Part shown: positions 8,242 to 17,523 of the stretch, piece by piece
Numbering within the stretch: position 1 is the first letter of the stretch
Layout: every line of letters starts with the position of its first letter
From: Shewanella kaireitica
Lineage (GTDB): Bacteria > Pseudomonadota > Gammaproteobacteria > Enterobacterales > Shewanellaceae
Length of the DNA stretch: 64,000 nucleotides
Direction: 5' to 3'
NCBI RefSeq assembly: GCF_023284045.1
Contig: NZ_JAKIKQ010000007.1
Span: forward strand, 62,001 to 126,000
Translations under genes and position numbers: made by a program
Notes under the pieces: model-generated
Seen by the model: the letters and a program-made list of their open reading frames with translations, nothing else
The model's database searches: none
What the model was told of the DNA's origin: nothing

Positions 8242-8902
8242 TTACCATCCAAATAACGACATGTTGCTCGAACATGCTAAGGGTAACCTCAATCTTGCTA
8301 TGGCAACGGCTGTATCTGCGCATTGTGAACTCTGCCAGCAGTGCCAGCAAACACTTGCTGACATGACTCAACTTCAAGCAGATGTTGCTTTATCTAAAAC
8401 GGATCACTCCGCAGAGGAATTTGAAACGAGTATTGATTTAGACGATATGCTGGCTTCTATAATGCAGCTTACCCCGACATCAACCGCTAAGCAGCGACTT
8501 CCGCAACACGCCATTGTTTCAGTCAAAGGGCATGAATTTAGTTTACCTACAGCCTTCAGACAACAAACTGACCAGACCTGGAGCGGTATAGGAAAAATTA
8601 GTCGAATGCGACTTGATACTGAAAAAAGCCCTTCAAGAGCCAGTTTACTGCACATTGATGCTGGCGGAGAAATACCAGAACATACTCACCAAGGCACAGA
8701 GGTAACCTTACTGCTTGAAGGCCATTTTGAAGATGAATTTAACCGCTACGGCCCTGGTGATTTTATTGTACTCGATGGCGAACACCAGCATTCACCAAAA
8801 ACTAAAGAGGGTTGTCTTTGCTATACAGTGGTTGATGCACCATTGCATTTCACCAAAGGAATTAGCAAGCTTTTGAATCCAATTGGTGAGCTAATTTATT
8901 AG
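8234..8902 (+). CDS. chrR: ChrR-type zinc anti-sigma factor with cupin domain
   Basis: 222 residues. The N-terminal anti-sigma domain has His5 and the ZAS motif H30-x3-C34-x2-C37, expected to bind Zn2+ and hold the sigma factor. The C-terminal cupin_7 domain (about 130-215) carries HTHQGTEVTLLLEG and GDFIVLDGEHQHSP, whose histidines form a second metal site needed for the singlet-oxygen response in known ChrR proteins. It overlaps the sigma gene and is followed by a terminator, making a two-gene operon. Confidence 0.92.
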   Translation: MINYHPNNDMLLEHAKGNLNLAMATAVSAHCELCQQCQQTLADMTQLQADVALSKTDHSAEEFETSIDLDDMLASIMQLTPTSTAKQRLPQHAIVSVKGHEFSLPTAFRQQTDQTWSGIGKISRMRLDTEKSPSRASLLHIDAGGEIPEHTHQGTEVTLLLEGHFEDEFNRYGPGDFIVLDGEHQHSPKTKEGCLCYTVVDAPLHFTKGISKLLNPIGELIY

Positions 8903-8921
8903 TCAGCTTAAAATGAAATAA

Positions 8922-8945
8922 GGCCGCTAATAGCGGCCTTTTTAT
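8922..8945 (+). terminator. Terminator after chrR
   Basis: GGCCGCTA/TAGCGGCC stem with a minimal loop, then TTTTTATT. It separates chrR from the convergent channel gene. Confidence 0.9.
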
Positions 8946-8957
8946 TACTCATCTGCT

Positions 8958-10568
8958 TTATTCTGGTGCAATAGGAACCACTGGTACAATACGCGAACCA
9001 TGCTTAACCACTGTATTCATAATTCCAAAATGAAGTTCTTCTGACACCAATTGGAACTCTGCAAAATCCGTTGTACCAATATAGGCAAAAACATTTAGTT
9101 GCAGCCCATGTAAACCAAACCCCTTAAAAGTCACCCTTAATGGTGTTTCATCCACTTTGTCATGCTTTACAAGTAAGCTCTTTATATCGTCTATAATCCC
9201 ATGTAACTGCTCGGTATTAGTTTTATAATCCAACCTAATATCGGTTTTAAAACGGATTTTCTCTCGTTCTGATATGTTTTCTATATCCATCTCAGATAAA
9301 CGCGCATTAGGCACATTGATCACGGTTCTATCAATGGTTCGAATACGTGTACAGCGAAGGCCAATCTCTTCAACCGTGCCGGTAATGGTACTGAACCGCC
9401 CCACATCGCCTACTCTTATTGGCGCTGAAGAGTATAAGGTTATGGTACCAATAAAGTTTTCAATCGACTGTTTAGACGCCAAGGCAATCGCTACGCCACC
9501 AATACCTAAACCAGCAAGTATCGTTGATGCATCAAAGCCCAGGTGTTCAAGCCAGATCAAGATAGTCAGAGCGACGAGAATCACCCTTATAAAATTAGCT
9601 AACGGTCGTAACAGCGATGCCGTTTGGCTCTTGCCTTGATTAATCCAACGTAAGCGTAAACTGTTTTGCAATACGTCGGTCAAACTCCAAATAAACCAGA
9701 TAATTGCAATAACCAAAAGAAACCCAGTGTTAACGACCGCCATAACATTTGCCGAAAGCGTGGTGTTAGCCATCCAAGCACGGTCTAGCAATAACGCTAA
9801 TAACAATCGAGAAGGCCCGACAACTAAATGAGCTAAATCAGCTTTATATTGATACTCGCTGCGAAGAATGAGTTTTTTTGCAAGCCAAGTCAGAGGAATA
9901 ACAACCAGTAATGCCAGAATAAGGTAGCTAATGAGCAGTGCCCATTCCCACAAGTTCAGTTTAAAAAGGTGCCCTTGAGGAATATTTTGAACATACCACT
10001 CAACAATGGGACCATAGCCGAGCTCGCTATACAACATTGGTACTTTGGCGACTGTTGCATTGGAGATTTTCCAGATATTACCAAGTTGCTTATCGGGGAC
10101 TTTTTGCAACAAAAGTGTAATTTGATTGCCTTTAACTTCTACCCGGCCAAATGCGTCGCGATAATTTGGCAATTGGTCGTCACTTGCACCACTAGGTAAA
10201 TCACTGATCTCTTCAAGGTTGACCCAAATATTACGCTCAATAATCGCCACTAATTGCTTTGCGTATTCAGGCCCAAGCTCCTTTGACATTCCATCGGGCA
10301 AATAGCGTAGATCTAAATACTTAGCTGCTTTATCGAAATTCTGCTCAAATGTCGCTTCAAAGAACCCCTCTATCGTTCCTCTCGGAGTGTCTCTAAACAA
10401 ACTATCTTTATAGTCATAACTACTGGTTTTAACACTCGTGCTATTCGGCTCATCTGACGACTCTACATTCGGTTTAACAGCACTAGCAAGCCCTGTTGTA
10501 ACCGCAGATGCAACAGAAATATTACTCGCTAGCAATATCAGTCCCAAATAAAAAATAATCCTTGTCAT
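8958..10568 (-). CDS. MscS-family mechanosensitive ion channel with periplasmic N-terminal domain
   Basis: 536 residues. A signal peptide (about 1-22) is followed by a periplasmic region to about residue 205 (FRDTPRGTIEGFFEATFEQNFDKAAKYLDL), then four or five membrane segments. The MscS pore helix is seen as LAGLGIGGVAIALASKQSIENFIG, followed by the beta domain (PIRVGDVGRFSTITGTVEEIGLRCTRIRT) and a C-terminal cytoplasmic part. This is larger than canonical MscS (about 286) and resembles YbdG/YnaI-sized relatives. Role: release of solutes on hypo-osmotic shock. It is convergent with chrR and stands alone. Confidence 0.92.
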   Translation of the reverse strand: MTRIIFYLGLILLASNISVASAVTTGLASAVKPNVESSDEPNSTSVKTSSYDYKDSLFRDTPRGTIEGFFEATFEQNFDKAAKYLDLRYLPDGMSKELGPEYAKQLVAIIERNIWVNLEEISDLPSGASDDQLPNYRDAFGRVEVKGNQITLLLQKVPDKQLGNIWKISNATVAKVPMLYSELGYGPIVEWYVQNIPQGHLFKLNLWEWALLISYLILALLVVIPLTWLAKKLILRSEYQYKADLAHLVVGPSRLLLALLLDRAWMANTTLSANVMAVVNTGFLLVIAIIWFIWSLTDVLQNSLRLRWINQGKSQTASLLRPLANFIRVILVALTILIWLEHLGFDASTILAGLGIGGVAIALASKQSIENFIGTITLYSSAPIRVGDVGRFSTITGTVEEIGLRCTRIRTIDRTVINVPNARLSEMDIENISEREKIRFKTDIRLDYKTNTEQLHGIIDDIKSLLVKHDKVDETPLRVTFKGFGLHGLQLNVFAYIGTTDFAEFQLVSEELHFGIMNTVVKHGSRIVPVVPIAPE

Positions 10569-11074
10569 TAATAGACCCCTTTAAAAGCCAACAACTTAGA
10601 AGCTACATTAAACTTAGCATGATTTAACGCATTGTTAACACTTAATAATTAACTATATTTCCTATACGATTTTAATTAATTGTGTTGACAAGTTGTGTTA
10701 ACTGGATATAATCCGCTCAGTTTTAGAGATATACCCTTTTTTGATATACTTTCACCGCCTTCTGTAAAGTCCACGATTCGTCGTTTGATCCCCACATAAG
10801 CGTTATCACAACAGGTTCGATCATCTTAATCGGCAGTCATTTTACTGTCATAACTTTATGTTTTACTTCGTTGTAGCTTGAAAATAGTTCAGTACTTGTG
10901 ATCTTAACGACATATTCGTTAACAATACTGCGTACCAAGCCACTTGTATAAGCATAAAAAGATGAGTAATCTCGAATGGAACTTAAATTCATCTTTCGCG
11001 AAAATGCTAAGGATATTCTATCGTTATAAAACACTACCAATATTGGTAGCATTAATAAAAAGGAGTGTGACCAT
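10569..11074. other. Intergenic region, 506 bp, leader of the 57-codon gene
   Basis: This lies between the minus-strand channel gene and a short plus-strand gene. A 101-codon minus-strand reading frame here has no ribosome binding site or recognisable composition and is not called. The right end holds a perfect palindrome listed separately. Confidence 0.5.
11034..11049 (+). promoter_or_regulatory. Perfect 16-bp palindrome upstream of the 57-codon gene
   Basis: CTACCAATATTGGTAG is self-complementary and ends about 11 bases before the ribosome binding site. AATGCTA at 11003-11009 is complementary to TAGCATT at 11047-11053, which overlaps the right arm, so two mutually exclusive RNA pairings are possible. 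It could be an operator or a leader hairpin. Confidence 0.5.
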
Positions 11075-11248
11075 ATGTCATACCTAGTAAATGGACATGA
11101 AATTACCGTTAACTTTCCAGTAGACTCAATTTCTGTCAACAAATCATCAATCGCCTTTACTGACAGTCAAGGTAAAAATAGACAGACTTTTTCAAAGCGT
11201 ACTGAAGCGCTTAAATTTATGAACTGGTTATTGTCTTCAAGTAAGTAA
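11075..11248 (+). CDS. Small hypothetical protein, 57 aa
   Basis: The ATG is preceded by AAGGAG with good spacing. The translation begins MSYLVNGHEITVNFPVDSIS, followed by a basic segment rich in Lys, Gln and Arg and a C-terminal helix (TEALKFMNWLLSSSK). It looks like a soluble beta-beta-beta-alpha mini-domain. No family was recognised. The good ribosome binding site and balanced composition support a real gene. The preceding palindrome suggests regulation. Confidence 0.7.
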   Translation: MSYLVNGHEITVNFPVDSISVNKSSIAFTDSQGKNRQTFSKRTEALKFMNWLLSSSK

Positions 11249-11474
11249 GTTTAAATCTGTAGTACCGACTTTTCGATACATTTCCTCTCACTCGTATCGA
11301 TAGTTTGTCTTCATAGGCAAACGAATAGGACTGAAACATATTCAGCTATTTAGTTAACTTCATTTGGTTCAGGCTTTACCTCTGCTCAGGTAAAAAGCCT
11401 AACCAAGTGGATACCCACCCCTCAATCTAAAATCACCATAAAACATAAATTATCAACGCACTAGTACCAATGCA

Positions 11475-12398
11475 TTAAGTGGTAGGATACTTACGCTGGT
11501 AACGCGGTAACATGGTCGCATTTCCCAATAAACCACCTTGATGAATATAAAGTATATTAGTGTCCGCGGCATCTGCTAACAGCTTTTCTACACACATCCA
11601 CCCTTTTGGATCATACAACAGTTCAAACTCTATCCCTTGCTCGGAAACTTTTTGCCAAATCTGATAAAACTCTCGATACAGTTTTCCAAAGTGATATTTT
11701 TTGTCTGTTTTCACAATTTCGGGATGAAACGAAACATCTGTGATTAACTCAGAAAACTGCTGGGATAAATAAACTTCATCACCAACACAGGCGCAGGTTT
11801 TGACCGAAATATCGGGGGCATAAAGTACAAAGTACTCATTAAGAAAAACAGCTGTTGTACCTGTACCAGACGGTAAAAAGACAGTTAACGCTGTCAATTT
11901 ACTCACTGAAAACCAGTCACTTATCTCTTTAGCCAGTTGATGTACCCCTTCCCTAGCGTAAAGACAGCGACCACCTTCAGGCACAAACAGTGCTTGCTTG
12001 TCAGCAGGGAGCACCACTTGCTCTATATATTCACCACAACTTCGATTTTGCCTGTCATCAACTAGCGATAAATCAATAACATTTGCACCGTTTGCTATCG
12101 CCTCCACATAATTGCCCTTTTCAGAATTCAGCACTTGTGCCGCTATATGGTCAGTATAGAAATCAAGTTGCCAGCCGTTCAGTTTTGCAAGAGCGGACAT
12201 TGAATAGAGAGAATTCGCCACTGGAGAGCCGTAGCCAATGAGTCGTGAAACATTTGGGAAGTCATGCTTCAAAAAGTAGGCAAATTTCCGTGCTTTGTTT
12301 CCAGAAAACTCTTTATGTAACAGATCATCTCTCTTAACAAAAATACGACTTCCGTTATATTCGATACTATCTATTGGTGTGTTGATTAACACAGGCAT
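11475..12398 (-). CDS. PLP-dependent deaminase / D-cysteine desulfhydrase-like protein
   Basis: 307 residues of fold-type II PLP enzyme. The N-terminal VKRDDLLHKEFSGNKARKF contains the Schiff-base lysine (Lys35, in SGNKARK), as in ACC deaminase and D-cysteine desulfhydrase. LFVPEGGRCLYAREGV and FLPSGTGTTAVFL are phosphate-binding-type segments, and the C-terminal IHQGGLLGN is also family-typical. Substrate is not predictable: D-cysteine, ACC or another small amino acid. Monocistronic. The start ATG at 12398 is preceded by weak Shine-Dalgarno sequence. Confidence 0.85.
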   Translation of the reverse strand: MPVLINTPIDSIEYNGSRIFVKRDDLLHKEFSGNKARKFAYFLKHDFPNVSRLIGYGSPVANSLYSMSALAKLNGWQLDFYTDHIAAQVLNSEKGNYVEAIANGANVIDLSLVDDRQNRSCGEYIEQVVLPADKQALFVPEGGRCLYAREGVHQLAKEISDWFSVSKLTALTVFLPSGTGTTAVFLNEYFVLYAPDISVKTCACVGDEVYLSQQFSELITDVSFHPEIVKTDKKYHFGKLYREFYQIWQKVSEQGIEFELLYDPKGWMCVEKLLADAADTNILYIHQGGLLGNATMLPRYQRKYPTT

Positions 12399-12618
12399 TC
12401 TCGTTAAACCATGGAAGGGTAATTGTAACCCTTAACAGTATCGAGTTCAGGCTATAGCGGTGCAAAATACCACTTTTTAGTGGTTTTGATTAATCCTAAT
12501 CATTCAAAATAGCCCTAAACAACGATAAAACAACAACTTAAAATATGGCATGATAATGGCATTATTGTAAGTTGGGTCATCGAGATTGATGACTAAATTT
12601 TATTTTGAGGGATCTTAA

Positions 12619-13026
12619 ATGGCAGTATTGCGCTTAGTGTTTAACATAGCATGGTTTATTTTAGGCGGCTTTGTAATGGGTCTTGCTTGGTGGTTTGCAG
12701 GCTTACTGTGTTTCATCAGTATTATCGGCATCCCTTTCGGCAGAGCCTGTTTCGTGATTGGTGAGATGACATTTTGGCCATTTGGCCAAGACTCTGTTAA
12801 TCGCCGAACTCACACGGGCATGGAAGATCTAGGCACTGGCGCATTTGGTACCATCGGCAATATTGTTTGGTTCTTGCTGTTTGGGATCTGGCTGGCCATT
12901 GGTCACATTATGCATGCCTTTGCTTGTGCAATTACCATCATAGGGATCCCGTTTGCACTACAGCATTTAAAGCTGGCTATTTTAAGCTTAACCCCTATAG
13001 GTCAAACCGTGGTTGCGAAAGCTTAG
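12619..13026 (+). CDS. yccF: YccF family inner-membrane protein
   Basis: A 135-residue protein with two repeated YccF units, each with a hydrophobic segment followed by a short conserved turn (ISIIGIPFGRACF near 40; ITIIGIPFALQHLKLA near 115). There are three or four predicted membrane segments. GAGGG lies seven bases before the ATG. The function of YccF is not established. It ends six bases from the convergent hydrolase gene. Confidence 0.9.
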   Translation: MAVLRLVFNIAWFILGGFVMGLAWWFAGLLCFISIIGIPFGRACFVIGEMTFWPFGQDSVNRRTHTGMEDLGTGAFGTIGNIVWFLLFGIWLAIGHIMHAFACAITIIGIPFALQHLKLAILSLTPIGQTVVAKA

Positions 13027-13031
13027 GGCTG

Positions 13032-13793
13032 TCATAACAACACCTTCTTCAGCTGCTCGATTAGCGCAGCTGAACTATCTAAGCTGATATCATGCCCAGC
13101 ATTATCAAACTCAATAAGCTGACATCGATAATGATCTGCTATAGATTGACTGCAATCAGGTGAAACCAACTTGTCTAAAACACCACTAAACACAAAGATA
13201 GGTTGTTGCAAGCTATCACAACACTTAAAACACGCACACGCCCATAGTTGACGAACGGCATTGTGCAGTCGAACGCGGTTTTCCTGCCTCAATTTAGTCC
13301 ATTTTTTTGCTATCGCTAAGTTAGCACCTAGGTGTTCACTGGATATTTTAAGTGCTGTCGCTTCAGACCAGTCGAGTCCACTATCTCTATTACGGGTCCT
13401 ATATGCATCTATGACGGCATAAATATTAAAGCGTCGAAACCAAGGTGATAAGTTGGCGGCACTTGTATTAATAACCACTACTTTACTGACTTTATCTGGC
13501 GATAAACGCGCCATTTCAATGGCTATCATTCCCCCCATAGAAAGCCCTATTATATTGTTATCATTGCCCTCCAATTGCTCCAATAATGCACGAGCATATG
13601 TCGTAATGGTTAATGGACTTTTCTCATGACTAAACACACCGTTACCTAAGCTATCCATTGCAACGACATCTACGTTGAAAGCCATTACCTCAGCAGATAA
13701 AGACTCAATGAAATCATGCCAATGGCGTTTATCACGCATCAAACCACGCACAAGTATCCACTTAGGATTTTTATTGTCAGGATGTCTATCCAT
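13032..13793 (-). CDS. Alpha/beta hydrolase
   Basis: 253 residues from the ATG at 13793, which overlaps the upstream gene's stop as TGATG. An in-frame ATG five codons earlier has no ribosome binding site. The nucleophile elbow is GLSMGGM, the acid is probably in SGVLDKLVSPD, and the catalytic His is in FDNAGHDISLD. The protein is cytoplasmic. Its coupling to the M14-family gene suggests the two act on the same small-molecule conjugate. Substrate unknown. Confidence 0.85.
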   Translation of the reverse strand: MDRHPDNKNPKWILVRGLMRDKRHWHDFIESLSAEVMAFNVDVVAMDSLGNGVFSHEKSPLTITTYARALLEQLEGNDNNIIGLSMGGMIAIEMARLSPDKVSKVVVINTSAANLSPWFRRFNIYAVIDAYRTRNRDSGLDWSEATALKISSEHLGANLAIAKKWTKLRQENRVRLHNAVRQLWACACFKCCDSLQQPIFVFSGVLDKLVSPDCSQSIADHYRCQLIEFDNAGHDISLDSSAALIEQLKKVLL

Positions 13794-14791
13794 CAGCACT
13801 GATACCATCGATTTAATGCTGCATTATTCTGTTTTAATAACAATTCTAAATTCATATTCTCCAACTCTCGACTTGCAGCTAAGTCCATTAAAAAATGCAT
13901 CAAAACAGTATGTTTGCGTAATGCCCTTAGCTGTCGATGCTGCTTTTGTGGATTGAAAAATCCCGCAAAATTAAACATTTGCCTTGGATTTTTCTTTACC
14001 CAGTTCCAAGAGCCCATCTCTAATGTTAATGGCAAAAAGGGCTTATCATCTTTTGGAGTTGCAAGATAATCCCAAATATCTCCATGCGTTCGATATATTA
14101 AGCTTTGCGGCGAAAAACTGTAGTGGTTATGGTACGGGTAACTGGATTGATATAGCTGCTCTAAATAATAAATCAGCCCTACACTCGATACCGGCTTACT
14201 AGAGCCTGCAAACGGAAACCATATGTGATCGGTCATACCAAAGCCTGAATGGGCATCTAAGGATATAAGGCTAGAGCTATTAGTCTTAAGCTGTTCAACA
14301 TATTGGATCAAAGCCTGCGTTTCTTGCTCGACACCTTGATGCCCCCTATACCAAGGCAAATGAGATGAAAGTTTTTGCCCACCAACAAGAAATGTAACCT
14401 TTGTCTCCGCCTCTATGGGAGCATTTCGCATTAAGTCCACCCGCTGTCCATTGCAGCGTGTACCGTTTAGTAACCCGACAGGATTAACAATTGGTACAAA
14501 AGCGAGTTTAATTTTGGTTAACAACTGCTGTAACTGACTGTCCCATTCAAGCCTAGATAGAATACTTTCAAGCAACGCCATTATTACCTGAATGCCAATT
14601 ACCTCAACGCCATGCACGCCTCCAACAAATAGTATACAGGGAACGTCACATCCTTTTGCCCCCACTTCAGCACTAATAACTGGATAGCGATGGCTTTTGA
14701 ACTCGACCTCAGCCAAAGTCCTAGCATGTAGCTGTGGATAACGCTCAATCAATTCCAATAGTGTTTGTAACTCTGTAGGCACAACTTGCAT
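13793..14791 (-). CDS. M14-family zinc carboxypeptidase / succinylglutamate desuccinylase-like
   Basis: 332 residues. Zinc ligands are in GGVHGVEVIG (His60 and Glu63, HxxE) with a third His in SLDAHSGFG. An Arg/Asn substrate motif is seen in VDLMRNAP, and the general base is likely the Glu in LTLEMGSW. There is no signal peptide, so it is cytoplasmic. The family removes amino acids or acyl groups from peptide-like substrates. It is the first gene of a two-gene operon. Confidence 0.85.
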   Translation of the reverse strand: MQVVPTELQTLLELIERYPQLHARTLAEVEFKSHRYPVISAEVGAKGCDVPCILFVGGVHGVEVIGIQVIMALLESILSRLEWDSQLQQLLTKIKLAFVPIVNPVGLLNGTRCNGQRVDLMRNAPIEAETKVTFLVGGQKLSSHLPWYRGHQGVEQETQALIQYVEQLKTNSSSLISLDAHSGFGMTDHIWFPFAGSSKPVSSVGLIYYLEQLYQSSYPYHNHYSFSPQSLIYRTHGDIWDYLATPKDDKPFLPLTLEMGSWNWVKKNPRQMFNFAGFFNPQKQHRQLRALRKHTVLMHFLMDLAASRELENMNLELLLKQNNAALNRWYQC

Positions 14792-14872
14792 GATTAAATA
14801 GCAGTGTGGATGGGGTTAAGAGAATAAAGTAAGCGACGAATAAGACAAAGTGAGGTCAAATAGATGACAAAA

Positions 14873-15655
14873 CTATTGAGCCATGTTTTCTTTCAGTATT
14901 TTGTCCACGTCAATTTTGTCTAGTCCTTGATTGAAAAGGTCACGCCATTTTTTGCCTTCAGCATTGTTTTTAAAGGCGATATAAAGTTCTTTATGGGTTA
15001 AAATACGCTTATTGAGTTGCACTCGGCTGGCGACTGACTTCATATCAGCTTGACCAAGTAGATAACCCAGTACATGGGCATCTATGACAGCTGCATCAAT
15101 GCGACCTGAAACCACTTTTTTTATATTATGAATATCAGACGCCACCGCTTCAGCTGGCTGTACACCTTGAGCAATCATGTTATCGAGTTGCTCGGTGTTG
15201 ACGTATCCCTGAACAACGCCAATGGTATATTGATTTAGATCGCTCTGGTTTGACCAACTAATCGGATGGCGCTTTTGCTCGACTAACCCTAGAGGGCTGC
15301 TACCCATCGAACCTGAAAAGATAAACTTTTCTGTTGGATACGCATATTCAGGTAAATATCCGGAATATTTTGAATCATCTCTCGATGCCATTCTCACAGC
15401 ACGGCTCCAAGGATAGAAATCGACCTGAACCTTATGCCCGACAGCTTCTAATGCCGCACGAGCTATCGCAATACTCGCGCCTTCATTCTTCAACTGACTG
15501 CCAGCATAAGGTGGCCAATGCAAAGAAGTTAAATACAACGTATCGGCATAACATACTGACGATGTACTGCTTAACATCAGAAACATAAATAGCTTTCGCC
15601 CTTTGCTAAATGCAGCAGTTAATCGTTGAATAATATTAAAAACATAACTACACAT
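14873..15655 (-). CDS. Periplasmic substrate-binding protein, SBP_bac_3 type
   Basis: A 260-residue exported protein. The signal segment (about 20-38) ends in VCYADT. It is followed by a family-3 solute-binding fold (LTSLHWPPYAGSQLKNEGASIAIARAALEA in part, FYPWSRAVRMA, VVQGYVNTEQLDNM, VSGRIDAAVIDAHV). No ABC permease or ATPase genes are adjacent, which is common for the many orphan amino-acid-binding-like proteins in Shewanella. Ligand unknown. Confidence 0.88.
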   Translation of the reverse strand: MCSYVFNIIQRLTAAFSKGRKLFMFLMLSSTSSVCYADTLYLTSLHWPPYAGSQLKNEGASIAIARAALEAVGHKVQVDFYPWSRAVRMASRDDSKYSGYLPEYAYPTEKFIFSGSMGSSPLGLVEQKRHPISWSNQSDLNQYTIGVVQGYVNTEQLDNMIAQGVQPAEAVASDIHNIKKVVSGRIDAAVIDAHVLGYLLGQADMKSVASRVQLNKRILTHKELYIAFKNNAEGKKWRDLFNQGLDKIDVDKILKENMAQ

Positions 15656-15985
15656 GTCACTTAATGAGCCTCTTTCACCGTCTAGCTAACAGGATTAACA
15701 TTAGCGAACCTATCAAAGATTCTAGTCAATCATAGCGATATAACCAAGATTCGGGCTTTGGACTGCAAAAATCAGAGCAAGAGATTAGGCGTTGTAACGT
15801 TAACGATTCACTATTGTTTGCATCTAATATTGAGATGAGATCGTAAACAGGAATTGTTACAGTTGCTTTTACCTTTGAAAGGAAAATGGGCATATACTCA
15901 ATAAGTACAATTAACATTCTAAACCGCAGTTGTAGTGCAGTTTAATATGCAAAAGCCATCATTAACAAAGTAAAGGGAGGATCTA
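15656..15985. other. Intergenic region, 330 bp
   Basis: Divergent spacer between the binding protein and the PGPGW gene. Short reading frames here lack ribosome binding sites. A strong GGGAGGA precedes the ATG at 15986. No other structure was seen. Confidence 0.5.
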
Positions 15986-16213
15986 ATGCTAAAGAAAACA
16001 CTGATAACTGTCGTTGGTGGATTACTAACATTAACAGGCGCAGCCCTAATCATATTGCCAGGTCCAGCTTGGTTATTGCTACCGATAGGTTTAGCAGTGT
16101 TAAGCTTAGAATACACTTGGGCTAAGCATTGGCTTAAAAAAAGTCAAAACCATATGAGCAGCACAGCTCGATGGCTTGATAGAAAGATATTACTGCGTAG
16201 ACTGAAACGATAA
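15986..16213 (+). CDS. PGPGW-family small membrane protein
   Basis: 75 residues with two hydrophobic segments (VVGGLLTLTGAALIIL and AWLLLPIGLAVLSLEY) joined by the signature PGPAW (PGPGW family, putative transmembrane). The tail is basic (WLDRKILLRRLKR). Strong Shine-Dalgarno GGGAGGA. Function not established; predicted inner membrane. Confidence 0.88.
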   Translation: MLKKTLITVVGGLLTLTGAALIILPGPAWLLLPIGLAVLSLEYTWAKHWLKKSQNHMSSTARWLDRKILLRRLKR

Positions 16214-16454
16214 TAACCCATATGTTATCTCGCTGTGTTTCGCGTAATAGGCTCTAGAGACAAACGTTACACTCTGCAACAGAGACCGCTCACCCTAGCA
16301 AGCAAAATTGATTTCTACTGCGACTAAGATCCCATTAAATCAATCCAAACTAGCGATAGTCTCAATCGATTCAAAGAATTATCTTCAATAAAAATAATAA
16401 CTTAATATAGCCCCACAAATAACCATACATTAAGTAAGTTTATAGGGGCGCACC

Positions 16455-17447
16455 ATGACCAAATTGACAATTCTTACCATCGCCATGACCACAGTTTTTT
16501 CTGCAACTGCATTTGCTACAAGCGAACCTATCGAGATAATACCCGCTGCAGTCATCACCAACCCAGAAAAAGTAGAGCTTGGTAAAATGCTATTTTTTGA
16601 ACCTAGACTTTCAAAGTCTGGGTTCATCTCTTGTAACTCATGCCATAACCTTTCACTTGGTGGCGTTGATGCTTTACCAACTTCAATCGGACATAACTGG
16701 CAACAAGGACCAATAAACTCTCCAACAGTATTAAATGCTGAGTATGGCTTAGCCCAGTTTTGGGACGGAAGAGCGAAAGATCTTAAAGAGCAAGCTGGCG
16801 GCCCTATCGCTAACCCTAAAGAGATGGGTTTCAGCCACGAACTGGCGGTAGATACTATTCGTTCCATGCCAGCTTACCAAGCCAGATTTGCGCAGGTTTA
16901 CCAAAACGATGGCATTACAATTGAAGAGATCACTGATGCCATTGCAGAATTTGAAAAGACACTCGTCACCCCTAATGCCCCATTCGATAAATTTTTACTC
17001 GGTGATAAAAATGCTATCGATGCCGATGCAAAAGCAGGCTACCAACTATTTAAAGACAAAGGTTGTGTAAGCTGTCATAACGGCCCAGCAGTTGGTGGCA
17101 CCATGTATATGAAGATGGGGCTTGTTAAACCTTTCCACACTAATAACCCTGCTGAAGGACGAAAAGGGGTTACCGGAAAAGAAGCCGACAAGTTTGTATT
17201 TAAAGTGCCAACACTCAGAAATATTGAACTCACTTACCCGTACTTCCACGATGGTAGTGTTTGGGAATTGGCTGAAGCCGTAAACACCATGGCTGATATC
17301 CAGTTGGGTCAGGCATTAACAGAAACAGAAACAAAACAAATGGTGTCGTTTTTGAATTCCTTGACCGGTGAACAACCACAAATTGTACTGCCAATTCTGC
17401 CGCCATCGACTGCAGAGACACCTCGCCCAGTGCCTTTTGCTGATTAA
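16455..17447 (+). CDS. ccpA: Di-haem cytochrome c peroxidase
   Basis: 330 residues with a signal peptide (about 1-22, ending AFAT). Two c-type haem motifs are present: CNSCH (about residue 59) and CVSCH (about residue 202). It reduces H2O2 to water in the periplasm using electrons from small c-type cytochromes. Typical MauG/CcpA segments are KMLFFEPRLSKSG, FWDGRAKDLKEQAGGPI and VPTLRNIELTYPYFHDGS. Monocistronic, with its own terminator. No clear FNR or CRP box was found by eye in the 240 bases upstream. Confidence 0.95.
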   Translation: MTKLTILTIAMTTVFSATAFATSEPIEIIPAAVITNPEKVELGKMLFFEPRLSKSGFISCNSCHNLSLGGVDALPTSIGHNWQQGPINSPTVLNAEYGLAQFWDGRAKDLKEQAGGPIANPKEMGFSHELAVDTIRSMPAYQARFAQVYQNDGITIEEITDAIAEFEKTLVTPNAPFDKFLLGDKNAIDADAKAGYQLFKDKGCVSCHNGPAVGGTMYMKMGLVKPFHTNNPAEGRKGVTGKEADKFVFKVPTLRNIELTYPYFHDGSVWELAEAVNTMADIQLGQALTETETKQMVSFLNSLTGEQPQIVLPILPPSTAETPRPVPFAD

Positions 17448-17474
17448 TCTCGCCAATAATTAAAGCTTAAAAGC

Positions 17475-17501
17475 AGAAAAGCCGCATAATGCGGCTTTTC
17501 T
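17475..17501. terminator. Bidirectional terminator between ccpA and the following convergent gene
   Basis: AGAAAAGCCGCAT/ATGCGGCTTTTCT perfect inverted repeat with A and T tracts on both sides. Confidence 0.9.
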
Positions 17502-17523
17502 ATATTCTAAATTTCAACCTAAT

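Noticed and set aside
10786..10806. Second TGATCC followed by CGTTAT
   Set aside because: The spacing is only nine bases, far from the 16 needed for an ECF promoter.
10837..11142. 101-codon minus-strand frame
   Set aside because: Overlaps the better-supported 57-codon plus-strand gene, has no Shine-Dalgarno and an unlikely composition.
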